Shown: positions 34,592 to 44,161, numbered from the stretch's first letter. The stretch: DNA of 64,000 nt from FEN-299 sp963717945 (GCA_963717945.1 CAVQXT010000006.1:1-64000), one strand, 5' to 3'. Program-made: numbers and translations. Notes: generated from the letters alone by a model not told the origin.

Positions 34592-34641
34592 GCTCTCTCC
34601 GCGACCCGGCCCGCGCCTCCCCGACCGCGACAGTCTTCAGA

Positions 34642-35157
34642 TCACGCGTCGGCCGACATCCCCACCCAGTAGCGGGGTCGTGCCACGTGGGGCGGGTACC
34701 CGTCGTACAAGAGCGCCGCACGCCGCACCCGCAGCAGGGTCGAGTAGCTGAGCAGCGCCATCCAATCGGCCTCGATCATCTGTTCCGGGCTCTCGAGCAG
34801 CGGCACCAGCCGCACGTCGACGACGTCGATTTCGGTCAGCGCCGCGTTGACTTCCGCGCCGAGCCACGCGAGATTGGCCACGCCGCGGCGCGTCTTGTAG
34901 ACGATGTACTCCTCGAGCGCGACCATGGCGACCAGGTCGTTCTCCATGAGCAGGAACGGGACGAGCTCGGACCAGAGGGCCGCCACCGGGTGGACGCGGC
35001 CCTGATGCATGTAGTGCGTGCTCAAGGCCGCGCACAGGCCCCACCAGGACGGATGGCGGGCGGGCGGGTGGCCGGCCAGGTGGCTGAGGCCCCGGACATA
35101 CGCGTCTTCGGCTGCCGAGCGCTCCCGATTGGCGACCACGCACGCTGGCCATTTCAT
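34642..35157 (-). CDS. Hypothetical cytosolic protein
   Basis: A 171-residue protein. The start at 35157 is chosen because GGGAGG lies seven bases upstream; longer starts are possible. Mostly helical: CVVANRERSAAEDAYVRGLSHLAGH, WWGLCAALSTHYMHQGRVHPVAALWSE, VDVRLVPLLESPEQMIEADWMALLSYS. No signal peptide. I do not recognise a family. It is divergent from the amidohydrolase gene with 59 bases between them. Confidence 0.65.
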   Translation of the reverse strand: MKWPACVVANRERSAAEDAYVRGLSHLAGHPPARHPSWWGLCAALSTHYMHQGRVHPVAALWSELVPFLLMENDLVAMVALEEYIVYKTRRGVANLAWLGAEVNAALTEIDVVDVRLVPLLESPEQMIEADWMALLSYSTLLRVRRAALLYDGYPPHVARPRYWVGMSADA

Positions 35158-35216
35158 CAGGGCCTCCCGAAACCGAATCCCACACGGCAGAGCATATAAC
35201 AAGTCCGCGCGGTAAG

Positions 35217-36518
35217 ATGTCGCGGATGAAGTCCCGATTCCTGTCCTCGATCGCCGCGGCGGCGCTGGTGACCCTCTCGGTCGGCGTGGCCGGCCAGGCC
35301 CCGCGGCCGTCCCTGTTCGTGAGCGACGTGACGCTCATCGACGGGACCGGGGCGGCGCCGCGACCCGCCGTCAGCCTGCTGGTCCGCGACGGTCGCATCG
35401 TCTCGGTGGCGCCGGCCGGCGCGGCGGCGCCGGCGGACGTCGCCCGCGTCATCGACGGCCGCGGGCTGGTGGCGATTCCCGGGCTGATCGACGCGCACGT
35501 TCATCTGTCCGGCGGCCCGAGGGACGAACAGATCGCCTCGCTGCGCGCGGCGCTGCGAGGCGGCGTGACGGCCGTCTGGGATCTCGCCGGCGACGCGCGG
35601 ACTCTCGGGGAGCTCGCGCGCGAGGCGCTCGTCGGGGAGATCGAGTCGCCCGCGATCTACCATGTCGCGCTGATGTCGGGCCCGGCGTTCTTCACCGACC
35701 CGCGCGTGGTCGAGGCGTCGGCGGGCTACCGGCCCGGCGAGGCTCCGTGGGCGCGCGCCGTCACGCCGGACCTCGACCTCCGGCAGGCCGTCGCCGAGGC
35801 TCGCGGGACCGGGGCCAACGCGCTGAAGCTCTACGCGGCCCTCGATGCCCCGACCTCGCGCCGGCTGACCGCGGAGGCCCATCGCCAGCGCCTGCGCGTC
35901 GTCGCGCACGGCACCGTGTTTCCGGCAAAGCCCGGGGACCTGGTGGACGCCGGCGTGGACATGCTGGCGCACGCGGCCTACCTCGTCTGGGAGGGCAGCC
36001 CGCCGAGCCCCGAGTTCCAGAAGCGCGCGCAGGGGGATTTCGCCGGCGTGCCGCCGGACTCTCCGCCGATCGACCGCCTCCTGCGCGCGATGCGCGACCG
36101 CCACGTCGCGCTGAACCCGACGCTCTGGGTGTTCGCCGACCGCCCGGCCTCCGATGGCCTCGCCGAGCGGCGCGCTCGCTGGGGCGCCGAGGTGACCCGC
36201 CGCGCGTACCGGGCGGGCGTCACCATCGTGGCCGGCACGGACGGCATGACGACCGGAGGGGCCGAACTGCCGACGCTCCACCGCGAGCTCGAGCTGCTCG
36301 TGACGAGCGCCGGCCTGCCGCCGCTGGCGGCGATCTCCGCCGCGACGCGCAACGCGGCCGAGGTGATGGGGCTGGGCGAGGAGCGCGGCACGCTGACGCC
36401 CGGCCGCGTCGCGGATCTCGTGCTGCTCGGCGCGAGCCCGACCGACGACATCCGCAACACGCGTGCGATTCGCTACGTGATCGAGGGCGGCAGGGTCGTC
36501 AGGGAACCGCAACAGTAG
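35217..36518 (+). CDS. Secreted amidohydrolase
   Basis: A 433-residue protein with a signal peptide (LSSIAAAALVTLSVGVAGQA). Amidohydrolase (imidazolonepropionase-like) landmarks are in order: LVAIPGLIDAHVHLSG with the HxH metal pair, ALKLYAAL (candidate bridging lysine), VVAHGTVFP, MLAHAAYLV and the catalytic aspartate in VAGTDGM. The closing MGLGEERGTLTPGRVADLVLL is typical. It probably hydrolyses a cyclic amide or peptide-like amide outside the cytoplasm; the substrate is unknown. The next gene downstream on the same strand is an M19 homologue. Confidence 0.9.
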   Translation: MSRMKSRFLSSIAAAALVTLSVGVAGQAPRPSLFVSDVTLIDGTGAAPRPAVSLLVRDGRIVSVAPAGAAAPADVARVIDGRGLVAIPGLIDAHVHLSGGPRDEQIASLRAALRGGVTAVWDLAGDARTLGELAREALVGEIESPAIYHVALMSGPAFFTDPRVVEASAGYRPGEAPWARAVTPDLDLRQAVAEARGTGANALKLYAALDAPTSRRLTAEAHRQRLRVVAHGTVFPAKPGDLVDAGVDMLAHAAYLVWEGSPPSPEFQKRAQGDFAGVPPDSPPIDRLLRAMRDRHVALNPTLWVFADRPASDGLAERRARWGAEVTRRAYRAGVTIVAGTDGMTTGGAELPTLHRELELLVTSAGLPPLAAISAATRNAAEVMGLGEERGTLTPGRVADLVLLGASPTDDIRNTRAIRYVIEGGRVVREPQQ

Positions 36519-36618
36519 ATGGCTTTGGGCTCTGGGCTTTCGGCTCTCGGCACTGTCCGGCCCCAGGCCGAGAGTCGGACACTGCCCAGAGCCGGGAGCC
36601 GTCTGGGAGGCAACCGCC

Positions 36619-37794
36619 ATGACACGCGTGAGCAGACGGGCGGCACTGGGAGCGTTCGGCGCCGCCGTGGTGGGCGCGCCGGCCGTCCTGCGCGGCCGGT
36701 ACCGCGTCTTCGCCGACTCGCCGCAGGAGTACTCGGCACGTGTGATCCGCCTTCTTCAGCGGGGCGTGGTCGTGGACCTGCTGAACCAGTTCCGTTTCGC
36801 CGACTACGCCGAGCGCCCGCCGAAGAGCGAGCGCTGGCTGCGCGTGCCGGGCAGCTTCGCGCCGGCCGACGCGGCCGTGTATCACGGGTCCGGGATCAAC
36901 GTGTTCGCGCTCGGCGACGGCGCGAAGGACTACGAGGAGGGCGTCCGGTTCTTCGCCGACTGGAACGGCTTCATCGCCGGCTATCCGGACGACCTCCTCC
37001 GCGTCGACAAGGCCGGCGACTTCGAGAAGGCCCGGGCGGCGGGCAAGGTCGGCATTCTGCTCTCTTTCCAGGATTCGACGCACTTCCGCGGGCCCGATGA
37101 CGTCGATGCGTTCTTCGGGATGGGCCAGCGGCTGTCGCAGCTGACCTACAACTTCGACAACCGGATCGGCAGCGGGTTCCTCGAACAGCGCGACGGCGGG
37201 CTGACCGTGTTCGGCCTCTCGATCCTCGCCCGCATGGAGCGGGTCGGGATGGCCGTGGACCTCTCGCACTGCGGCGACCAGACCACGCTCGACGCGCTCG
37301 ACGCCGCGAGCAAGCCGATCGTCATCACGCACGCCAACTGCCGCGCGCTCGTGCCGGGCCACCTGCGCTGCAAGACGGACGAGGCGATCCGGAAGATGGC
37401 GAAGACCGGCGGCGTCATGGGCATCGGCTTCCTCCGCTTCATGAACCGCGACGTCGAACCGGTGACGATCGAACACGTGCTCGATCACTTCGACCACGTC
37501 GCGCGCCTGGTCGGCGTGCAGCACCTCGCCGTCGGGTCGGACCTCGACATCGTGGGCAACGCCAACCCGGTGGGAGGCGGCGGCTTCCAGCCGTCGTCGC
37601 AGCCGAACTTTGCGCGCTACCGGTTCCACGCCGACGCCGACGGGCGGATCTCGGTGAAGGGGCTCGACCACCCGAAGCGGACGTTCGATCTGGCCGAAGG
37701 GCTGATCCGGCGCGGGTACAGTGACGCGGATATCGAGATGATCCTGGGCGGGAACGCGGTGCGCGTCCTCTCGGCGATCTGGACGCGCGCGTAG
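36619..37794 (+). CDS. M19 membrane-dipeptidase homologue with altered metal site
   Basis: A 391-residue protein. The start has GGGAGG upstream. Arg-rich RRAALGAFGAAVVGAPAVL is a probable Tat signal. The second metal site looks intact: VDLSHCG and VITHANCRAL (two histidines) and VGSDLD (aspartate). But the N-terminal HxD that supplies the first zinc, normally in VDGHxD, reads VVDLLNQF, and the bridging glutamate of IEGGH reads FQDST. So at least three of the usual ligands are absent. It may be an inactive or differently active relative. Length is as usual. Confidence 0.85.
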   Translation: MTRVSRRAALGAFGAAVVGAPAVLRGRYRVFADSPQEYSARVIRLLQRGVVVDLLNQFRFADYAERPPKSERWLRVPGSFAPADAAVYHGSGINVFALGDGAKDYEEGVRFFADWNGFIAGYPDDLLRVDKAGDFEKARAAGKVGILLSFQDSTHFRGPDDVDAFFGMGQRLSQLTYNFDNRIGSGFLEQRDGGLTVFGLSILARMERVGMAVDLSHCGDQTTLDALDAASKPIVITHANCRALVPGHLRCKTDEAIRKMAKTGGVMGIGFLRFMNRDVEPVTIEHVLDHFDHVARLVGVQHLAVGSDLDIVGNANPVGGGGFQPSSQPNFARYRFHADADGRISVKGLDHPKRTFDLAEGLIRRGYSDADIEMILGGNAVRVLSAIWTRA

Positions 37795-37818
37795 GGGGAG
37801 CACGCAACTCCACCGTAC

Positions 37819-37870
37819 GTAGGCCGGCCCTTCAGGGCCGGCGCGTCGGCGGGTCTGAAGACCCGCCCTA
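37819..37870. repeat. Two-hairpin palindromic repeat (copy B)
   Basis: GTAGG ... CCTAC encloses GCCGGCCCTT/CAGGGCCGGC and GCGGGTCTG/AAGACCCGC. Same architecture as copy A at 29491, with loops TTCA and TGAA. It sits between the convergent M19-like and amidase genes. Confidence 0.7.
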
Positions 37871-37881
37871 CGCCAGGTCTC

Positions 37882-37923
37882 TCGGCGGTGCCCAGCCCTG
37901 GGCCCAGAGCCAGACACCGCCGA
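37882..37923. repeat. Inverted repeat CTCGGCGGTG/CACCGCCGAG
   Basis: Perfect 10-base arms with a 22-base loop containing GCCCTGGGCC. The related string CGGCTCTCGGC...GCCGAGAG occurs in the gap between the amidohydrolase and M19 genes (36555-36595), so these look like one family of intergenic repeats. Confidence 0.55.
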
Positions 37924-37948
37924 GAGCCGTCTCGCGCGGCGCGCCGGG

Positions 37949-39706
37949 CTACTTCAGCTTCGGCGCGACGCGCCGCTTCGTGGCCTGCTCGAAGGCGTAG
38001 GCGATCTCGATCAGCTTCGGCTCGCTGCAGGCGGACCCGGTAAAGGCCACGCCGAAGGGCGACGGCTTCGGGTCGAAGCCGGGCGGCAGCGCCGACGGGC
38101 CGCCCGCTTCCGCGCCTCCCCGGCCCCCCCCGCCAAACGGCACGTTCGGCAGGAAGGCGAAGGGCACGATGATCGTCGGGTAGCCGGGCTTGGCCGCGAT
38201 CGCCGCGCCGCTCCCGCCGGGGAACAGCAGCGCATCGAGGTTGTGCTGCTTCATGACGGCGTCGATCCCCTCGGTCGCGCTGAGCCGGATGTCCTTCGCG
38301 CGGTCGGCCTGGTAGCGCGCGCGGTCGGCCCGCACGTCCATCTCGTCGGAGATGTCGAGCAGCGCCTGGCCGTACTTGATCGAGTTGGCGCGCTGGTGCG
38401 CCACGTTCCACAGGCGCAGCTCGGTGAGCGTCTTCACCGGTGCGGTCGGCCCGAGCGAGGCCAGCCAGGCGTTGAAGTCCCGCTTCATCCCGTACTTGAG
38501 GACGGTCGAGCAGTCCGCGTCCTTCCCCTTCCCGCTGTCGAGGCTGCCGCAGGTGGACCAGAGCAGGAAGTTGTCCTTGGCCTCCTTCGCCACCACGCTC
38601 GGGATGTCGGCCGGGTCGACGACGATCGCGCCCTGCTGTTTCAGGATCTCGATCGCCTCGGCCATGATCTTGGCCTGCTCGGCGTTCAGCCCGCCGCGCG
38701 GCTGCGTCGCGCCGGGGAGCGTGACGCGATCGTAGAACGACGCGCGCGGGATGCCGATGCGGGCGCCCTTGAGGCCGGCCGGGTTCAGGAAGCGCGTGTA
38801 GTCGCGCCCCGGCGGCGCCGTGCAGGTTTTGGTCGCGGCGTCGTTCGGGTCCGGCGCGGCTCCTTCGAGCGCGCCGAGCATGATCGCCGCGTCGGTGACG
38901 GTGCGCGCCATCGGGCCGGCCGTGTCCTGGTCGGCCGTGATCGGGATGATGCCGTAGCGGCTGATGCGGCCGACGGTCGGCTTGATGCCGACCAGCATGT
39001 TCTGGTTCGAGGGGCTGAGAATCGAGCCCGACGTCTCGGTGCCGACGTTGGCGGCCCAGAAGCTCGCCGCGGTGCCGATGCCCGAGCTCGACCCCCCGGT
39101 CTGGAGGATCGGCCGGCCGTCGGCGGTCTCCCGCGGGTCGAGCCGCGGATCGTAGGGGTTCTTGCCGTAGCCGCCTACCGCGCTGTAGTTGGTCGGCATG
39201 CCGGTCGCGACCCAGTTGGCGAGCTCGGTCATGACGGTCTTGGCGATGACGATCGCGCCGGCGTCGCGCAGGTTCTTCGTGACCGTCGCCTCGTACGGCG
39301 GCACGAAGCCGGTGAAGGCCAGCGCGCCGCCGGTGGTCGGCATGCCGGTCGTGTGGATGTTGTCCTTGAGCGCCACCGGGATCCCGTGCAACGGGCCGCG
39401 GATCTTCTTCTGGGCGCGCTCGGCGTCGAGCGCCTCGGCTTCCTCGATCGCGCGCGGATTGACGGCGATCGTCGCGTTGAGCGTCTTCTCGTAGGTGGCG
39501 ATGCGCTCGAGGCTCTGGCGCACCAGCTCCTTCGAGGTGACGCGCCCCTGCTCCATGGCGGCGCGCATCTCGGGGATCGTCGCCTCGACGATGGTGAACG
39601 GCGCGACCGGAACGGCGGGCGCGGCGGGCTTCTTCGACTGGGCGGACAGCAGCGCGACGGCGCTCGCGGCCGCCAGGGCGGTCAGACACAGGGTGGTTCG
39701 GCTCAT
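37949..39706 (-). CDS. Secreted amidase-signature-family protein
   Basis: A 585-residue protein. The start at 39706 gives a signal peptide (TALAAASAVALLSAQ). The amidase-signature catalytic triad is visible: lysine in VALKDNIHT, serine in TGGSSSGIGTAASFWA and the cis-serine within the same block; WVATGMPTNYSAVGG and DTAGPMARTVTDAAIML complete the family. A C-terminal domain of about 100 residues (LDALLFPGGSGAA ... GGGGRGGAEAGG) includes a glycine-rich loop. It probably cleaves carboxamide bonds in the periplasm. Convergent with the M19-like gene. Confidence 0.9.
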   Translation of the reverse strand: MSRTTLCLTALAAASAVALLSAQSKKPAAPAVPVAPFTIVEATIPEMRAAMEQGRVTSKELVRQSLERIATYEKTLNATIAVNPRAIEEAEALDAERAQKKIRGPLHGIPVALKDNIHTTGMPTTGGALAFTGFVPPYEATVTKNLRDAGAIVIAKTVMTELANWVATGMPTNYSAVGGYGKNPYDPRLDPRETADGRPILQTGGSSSGIGTAASFWAANVGTETSGSILSPSNQNMLVGIKPTVGRISRYGIIPITADQDTAGPMARTVTDAAIMLGALEGAAPDPNDAATKTCTAPPGRDYTRFLNPAGLKGARIGIPRASFYDRVTLPGATQPRGGLNAEQAKIMAEAIEILKQQGAIVVDPADIPSVVAKEAKDNFLLWSTCGSLDSGKGKDADCSTVLKYGMKRDFNAWLASLGPTAPVKTLTELRLWNVAHQRANSIKYGQALLDISDEMDVRADRARYQADRAKDIRLSATEGIDAVMKQHNLDALLFPGGSGAAIAAKPGYPTIIVPFAFLPNVPFGGGGRGGAEAGGPSALPPGFDPKPSPFGVAFTGSACSEPKLIEIAYAFEQATKRRVAPKLK

Positions 39707-39740
39707 GGCCGCACATTGTAGCGTGTCGGCGGCCAGCAGG

Positions 39741-39811
39741 GCGCAGGGCTCAAGCCCTGCGCTATCTGAAATCAACTGAAGCCGGCCCGGCGCAGGGCTC
39801 AAGCCCGGCGC
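39741..39811. repeat. Pair of near-identical palindromes
   Basis: GCGCAGGGCTCAAGCCCTGCGC-like stem-loops occur twice, at 39741-39762 and 39790-39811 (the second has one G in place of T), both followed by TATCTGA. They fill the gap between amt and the amidase gene. Confidence 0.6.
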
Positions 39812-39868
39812 TATCTGAGGCTGGGGGGGCGGGCGGGCGGCCCGCGATCGAACCGCCCGCCCATCGGG

Positions 39869-41107
39869 TTACAGGTACGCCACCTCGCCGTGCTCGACCT
39901 CGTCGAGGCCGAGTTCCTCCTCGTCCTTGCTCACCTTGACGGGCGTGATCCGGTTGATGACGACGAGCATCAGGTAGGTGAACACGAACGCGTACACGGC
40001 GGCGAAGAGCACCGACCCGACTTCCTTCAGGAAGAACTCCGGGTTGCCGTGCAAGAGGCCGTCGGCGCCGCCGTCGGGGTTCACCGCTTTGAAGGCGAAG
40101 AGGCCGAGGCAGATCACGCCGAGGATGCCGCCGACACCGTGCACGCCCCACACGTCGAGCGCGTCGTCCCAGTCGAGGCGGTTCTTGAGCCAGATCGCGT
40201 AGTAGCAGACGATGCTGGCGAGGATGCCGATGAGAATCGCCGTGGGCGTGCTCACGTAGCCGGCCGCGGGCGTGACCGCCGCCAGCCCCGCGATCGACCC
40301 GGTGAGCAGGCCGACGAACTTCGGCTTCTTCTCGATGATCCAGGCGAGGGTCAGCCAGGTGATGGCGGCGAACGACGCGGCCACGTCGGTGTTGAGGAAC
40401 GCCAGCGACGTCACCGGGTCCACCTTCAGCTCGCTGCCCGCGTTGAAGCCGTACCACCCGAACCACAGCAGCCCGGTGCCGAGGGCGACGAGCGGGATGC
40501 TGTGCGGGCCCTTGTCCTGCACCTTCCGCCGGCCCACGTAGAACACGGCGGCGAGCGCCGCCATGCCGGCGATGCAGTGCACGACGATGCCGCCCGCGAA
40601 GTCGAGGACGCCGCTCTTCTGCAGGATGCCGCCGCCCCAGATCATGTGCGCGAACGGGAAGTAGACGAGCAGCAGCCACGCGACGAGGAACAGCAGGTAG
40701 GCCTTGAAGCGGACGCGGTTGGCGAACGCGCCGGTGATCAGGGCCGGCGTGATCTGCGCGAACATCATCTGGTAGGCCACGAAGACGATGAGCGGGAGCG
40801 TCGGCGAGGCCGGGAAGTCGGTGGTCGGCCCGATGTTCATCAGGAACGCGTGATGGAAGTTCCCGATCACGCCGTAGAAGTCGGGGTTCGCGGCGTCCCC
40901 GTAGCTGCCGCTGAAGCACATCGAGTACCCGCAGATGGCCCAGAGCACGGTCGTCACACCCATCGAGACGAAGCTCTGGATCATGATGGTGAGCACGTTC
41001 TTCCGGCCGACCAGGCCGCCGTAAAAGAAGGCGAGGCCCGGCGTCATCAGCATGACGAGGCTGGTCGAGACCAGCATGAATCCGATGTTCCCAGTATCCC
41101 AGTGCAT
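39869..41107 (-). CDS. amt: Ammonium transporter
   Basis: A 412-residue Amt/MEP/Rh channel, 11 membrane helices. It moves ammonia/ammonium across the inner membrane. The pore histidine pair is visible: HCIAGMAALAAVFYVG (H at about 168 in this family) and VHGVGGILGVICLG. FAITWLTLAWIIEKKPKFVG, WFGWYGFNAGSEL and the cytoplasmic tail VSKDEEELGLDEVEHGE, which contacts PII proteins in relatives, are present. No PII (GlnK/GlnB) gene is next to it. It is 44 bases after the porin stop, on the same strand. Confidence 0.95.
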   Translation of the reverse strand: MHWDTGNIGFMLVSTSLVMLMTPGLAFFYGGLVGRKNVLTIMIQSFVSMGVTTVLWAICGYSMCFSGSYGDAANPDFYGVIGNFHHAFLMNIGPTTDFPASPTLPLIVFVAYQMMFAQITPALITGAFANRVRFKAYLLFLVAWLLLVYFPFAHMIWGGGILQKSGVLDFAGGIVVHCIAGMAALAAVFYVGRRKVQDKGPHSIPLVALGTGLLWFGWYGFNAGSELKVDPVTSLAFLNTDVAASFAAITWLTLAWIIEKKPKFVGLLTGSIAGLAAVTPAAGYVSTPTAILIGILASIVCYYAIWLKNRLDWDDALDVWGVHGVGGILGVICLGLFAFKAVNPDGGADGLLHGNPEFFLKEVGSVLFAAVYAFVFTYLMLVVINRITPVKVSKDEEELGLDEVEHGEVAYL

Positions 41108-41151
41108 GGTGGCTCCCTCCTGAACACGAACACATCATCCCGAAGTGGACG

Positions 41152-42352
41152 TCAGAACACGAACAGCGCGTTGACGCTCATCGTCACCTGGCTCCGGCCG
41201 GACCCGCCGCCTGAGAGCTCGAACACGGCCCTGTCCGACCAGTCTCGCCGCAGGTCGCCGCGGATGACGAGCGAGGGCCGGGGGCGGAATTCCGGCGTGA
41301 AAGTGATCTCCTTCAGCGTCTGGACGAATCCGGTGCGGGCGCCCTGCGGATCGTCGAACCACTCGCCGCGGAGCGTCACCGCGGCACGGCCGGAAACTCC
41401 GTAGCGCGCGTAGCCCGCCAGCCCCTGCCAGGTGGAGTCGCGAACGCCGCCGCCAGCCGTATCAGGTAGCGTGACGGCAGCCTCGACGCCGTAGTCGTAG
41501 TTCGCCGTCAGCGTGAGCGCCGGCGTGGCCTTGATCGTCGCGACCAGGTCGACGAGGTGGCGCAGGTTCGAGTCGTTGTTCGCCTGCTCGGGCCCGCCGA
41601 GGTAGTTGGCCGTGATCGCCACGCGCGAGGACGGCGTCACCGCCAGCTGCGCGCCGATCGACTTCCCGCTGTTGTTGTCCCGGGCGTCGTCCCACCCGTT
41701 GACGACGTGCAGCTGCGCCGAGACCCGGTCGGTGAAGGGGTAGCTGACGCGGAGTCCCGTATGGGTGAACGGCTCCGCGTACCCGAACAGCAGGCCGCGC
41801 GAATGATTGTCGTTGAAGCCATCGTATCCCTCGATGACTTCGTACCCGATGTGGGTGACGAACTTCCCCACGTCGACGCGCACGCCGCGGCCGGCGCGCA
41901 CGACGTAGCTCAGGAACGCCTGCTGGACGTCGACATCCCCCGCCTGGCCCGACTCGTCGCGGAACAGCCCGAGGGCCGCGGTGACGCGCGGCACGGAGGT
42001 CCCGACCGTCAAGTCGGCGCGGAACCCCGCGTCGCCGGGCTCGGCTGACGCTGCGCTGGACCACCAGTTCGACGACATCGAGCGCGATCGTCCGGTCAGA
42101 GGAGTCGAACACGCGGAACTGGTTGGTGCGGGAGGCCGGCGCGTTGAAGTTGGTGACGTACGACGTGGACACGAGCCCGTTGAACGAGATCGTCTGGTAC
42201 CAGGGGATTGGCGGCGGTGCGGCCGCGGGGGGAGGCTGGCGGGCGGGATCGTCCGCCTGCCGCGCGAGAGCGGGCGAACAGACGAGGACGGCAGACATCA
42301 GGGCGGCGCAGGCCGCGGCGCGGAGGCCCGCGCGAGGCAGACGTTTGGACAT
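41152..42352 (-). pseudogene. Outer-membrane porin-like protein with frameshift
   Basis: The N-terminus (42352 to about 42060) has a signal peptide (LRAAACAALMSAVLVCSPALA), a Pro-rich linker and WYQTISFNGLVSTSYVTNF then IALDVVELVVQRS. The C-terminus, in another frame, continues ASAEPGDAGFRADLTVG and shows barrel strands and a Phe terminus (VNALFVF). Deleting one T at about 42052 on the plus strand gives VQRASAEPGD and joins the two frames. Together they make about 400 residues resembling the BBP2-type outer-membrane porin family. It is either a frameshifted gene or one base is wrong in this sequence. Upstream of amt, so an ammonium-related or general porin is suggested. Confidence 0.75.
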
Positions 42353-42999
42353 GAGACACTCCGCGGCCGGGCGCGTCGCAGGTCACGACGCGTCCGACAG
42401 ACGATACAAGATGAGGACTCGTTGAGGACGGGACACCGGGCATCGAGCGGTCGAGCGAGCGATCCCGGACCGGGGTGAGGCGACGGAGCAGCCTTGACGA
42501 CCCCCCCTGCAGCGGATCGACGGCCCGATGCCGTCGGCCGTGCAGCAGCCAGCCGTCGCCGAGGCCGCTCGTCGGATCGCCGGCCGGGGGCTCCTCTGCC
42601 GGCGGAATTCGGGTCGCTGCCATGATCGTCGGATAGCGGGCGCCGGGACACCGCGCGCGCTCGCAGCGGTCGACGCTCGCCTCCGCGAACGGCCAGGCGA
42701 CGGCGAACACGCCGAGGAAGAGCGTCGCGAACAGCAGCACGGCGAGGTGAGCAGAAGCCGTGACCTGGCCGCCGGCCCGCAGCGGACGGCCGGGTCCGGC
42801 GGATGATTCCCGACGTCGCGCGTGCACGGCGATGCATGCGTCGGGCGGCCACGTGGCGGAAAGCTGCGGTGAATGGACCATGAACGTCGGCGCCAGCGGC
42901 GCCAGTGGCGCCGAGAGGGGGCGGGCGTTGTTACGCTATCCGGGTCGCGGGAGGATTGTCAACTGCACAGCCGGGCGGGCTACGGCGAGGCCTCGCGCC
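42353..42999. other. Intergenic region without a supported gene
   Basis: About 650 bases with no convincing gene. The minus-strand frame at 42096-42881 contains one hydrophobic stretch (SAHLAVLLFATLFLGVFAVAW) followed by Arg-rich low-complexity sequence and overlaps the porin start, so it is probably not real. A 9-base tandem repeat GGCGCCAGY occurs at 42889-42912. A palindrome-like string GGGCTACGGCGAGGCCTCGC at 42977-42996 is also found at 11788-11807. Confidence 0.45.
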
Positions 43000-43374
43000 T
43001 CAGTCCCGCGTCAGCGTCAGCTTGCCGCCGCCGTGGGCCGCGATGAAGAGGAACACGACGCAGTAGAGCACGGCCAGTTCGCCGAGGTTCTGCACCGGCC
43101 AGAACCCCCGCCGTGCGTGCACGGTGAAATAGGCGAAGGCCATTTCGCCCGAGGCGACAAACGCCGCCCAGCGCGGGAACACGCCGAAGGCGACCATCAG
43201 GCCGGCCCCCAGCTCGATCACGCCGGCCAGGCCAAACTCGGACATCAGCGGCATCCGGGTTCCGCCGATCAGGCCGAACAGCTTCTGCAGGCCGTGTTCG
43301 GCGAACAACAGCCCCGTCATCACTCGAAGCAGGACGAAGGCGGCGTCGGTGAGGCGCGACGTGACTCGAACCAT
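43000..43374 (-). CDS. DoxX family membrane protein
   Basis: A 124-residue protein with four membrane helices: AAFVLLRVMTGLLFAEHGLQKLFG, with the characteristic EHGxQKLF motif; LAGVIELGAGLMVAFGVF; EMAFAYFTVH; and LAVLYCVVFLFIAAHGGG. DoxX-type small membrane proteins are linked to oxidative-stress or quinone functions, but the biochemical role is poorly known. It follows otsB by 40 bases on the same strand, so may be co-transcribed with the trehalose genes. Confidence 0.88.
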   Translation of the reverse strand: MVRVTSRLTDAAFVLLRVMTGLLFAEHGLQKLFGLIGGTRMPLMSEFGLAGVIELGAGLMVAFGVFPRWAAFVASGEMAFAYFTVHARRGFWPVQNLGELAVLYCVVFLFIAAHGGGKLTLTRD

Positions 43375-43414
43375 GGCGGGCCCTCCTCGTGACGGGATCG
43401 ATCTTACCGCGCCG

Positions 43415-44157
43415 TCAGCCGCCCGCGGCGCCGTCGAGCAGGAAGCGCAGGAACCGGTCGATCTCGGCCTGGTTGCGCAGGTAGTACGGCGCCAGCGATC
43501 GCCCGGTCCGCCCGACGCGGATCGACAGCAGCCGCCCCGGCTGATCCAGGGCGAACACGTCCTCGTCGGTCTCGTCGTCTCCCACGTAGATGGCCGTGTC
43601 GCACCCGTGCCGCGCGCGGGCCTCGTCCAGGGCGATGCCCTTGTGGGGCGCGTCGACCGGCAGCAGGTCGATGACCTGCTTGCCCCAAATCAGGCGCACG
43701 TCGCCGAGGCGCGCCGCGACCTGCCGAACCGCGTCGCGCGCCTTCTGCTTCTCGCGGGAGCGCCGGTAGTGGACCGCGACCGAATACCTCTTGTTCTCGA
43801 TCTCCACGCCCGGGAGGCCGGCGAGCTCGGCCGCCAGCAGCGGCTGCCACCGCCGCACGACGCGCAGGCGGCGCGCGGGAGACTGCCAGCGCTCGATGCC
43901 GTGGTTGCCGATCACCTCGACCGCGCGGACACCGGCCACCTTCCGGCGCGCGTCGTTCCTGGCGCGGCCGGAGATCACGGCGCAGGGATAGCGCGCGGCG
44001 ACGGCCGCGAGCAGCGCGCGGGTCGAGGGACGCATCGCCGCCAGGGCCGGGTCGGGCACGATGGGCGCGAGCGTCCCGTCGAAGTCGAACGCCAGCAGGA
44101 CCCGGGAGCCGGCGAACTGCCGGAGCACGTCACGGTTGGCGGGGGCCAGGATGTGCT

Positions 44158-44161
<4 letters not shown>
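43415..44161 (-). CDS. otsB: Trehalose-6-phosphate phosphatase
   Basis: A 248-residue HAD-superfamily phosphatase. Motif I FDFDGTLAPIV (nucleophile DxD), motif II AVISGRARNDA (S), lysine near IGNHGIERW and motif III VGDDETDEDVF are all present. It removes the phosphate from trehalose-6-phosphate. Its start overlaps the otsA stop by four bases (ATGA). Length is usual for bacterial OtsB. Confidence 0.93.

Noticed and set aside
42096..42881. Membrane-like protein upstream of the porin
   Set aside because: Only one hydrophobic stretch in an Arg-rich frame that overlaps the porin start, with no start signal.
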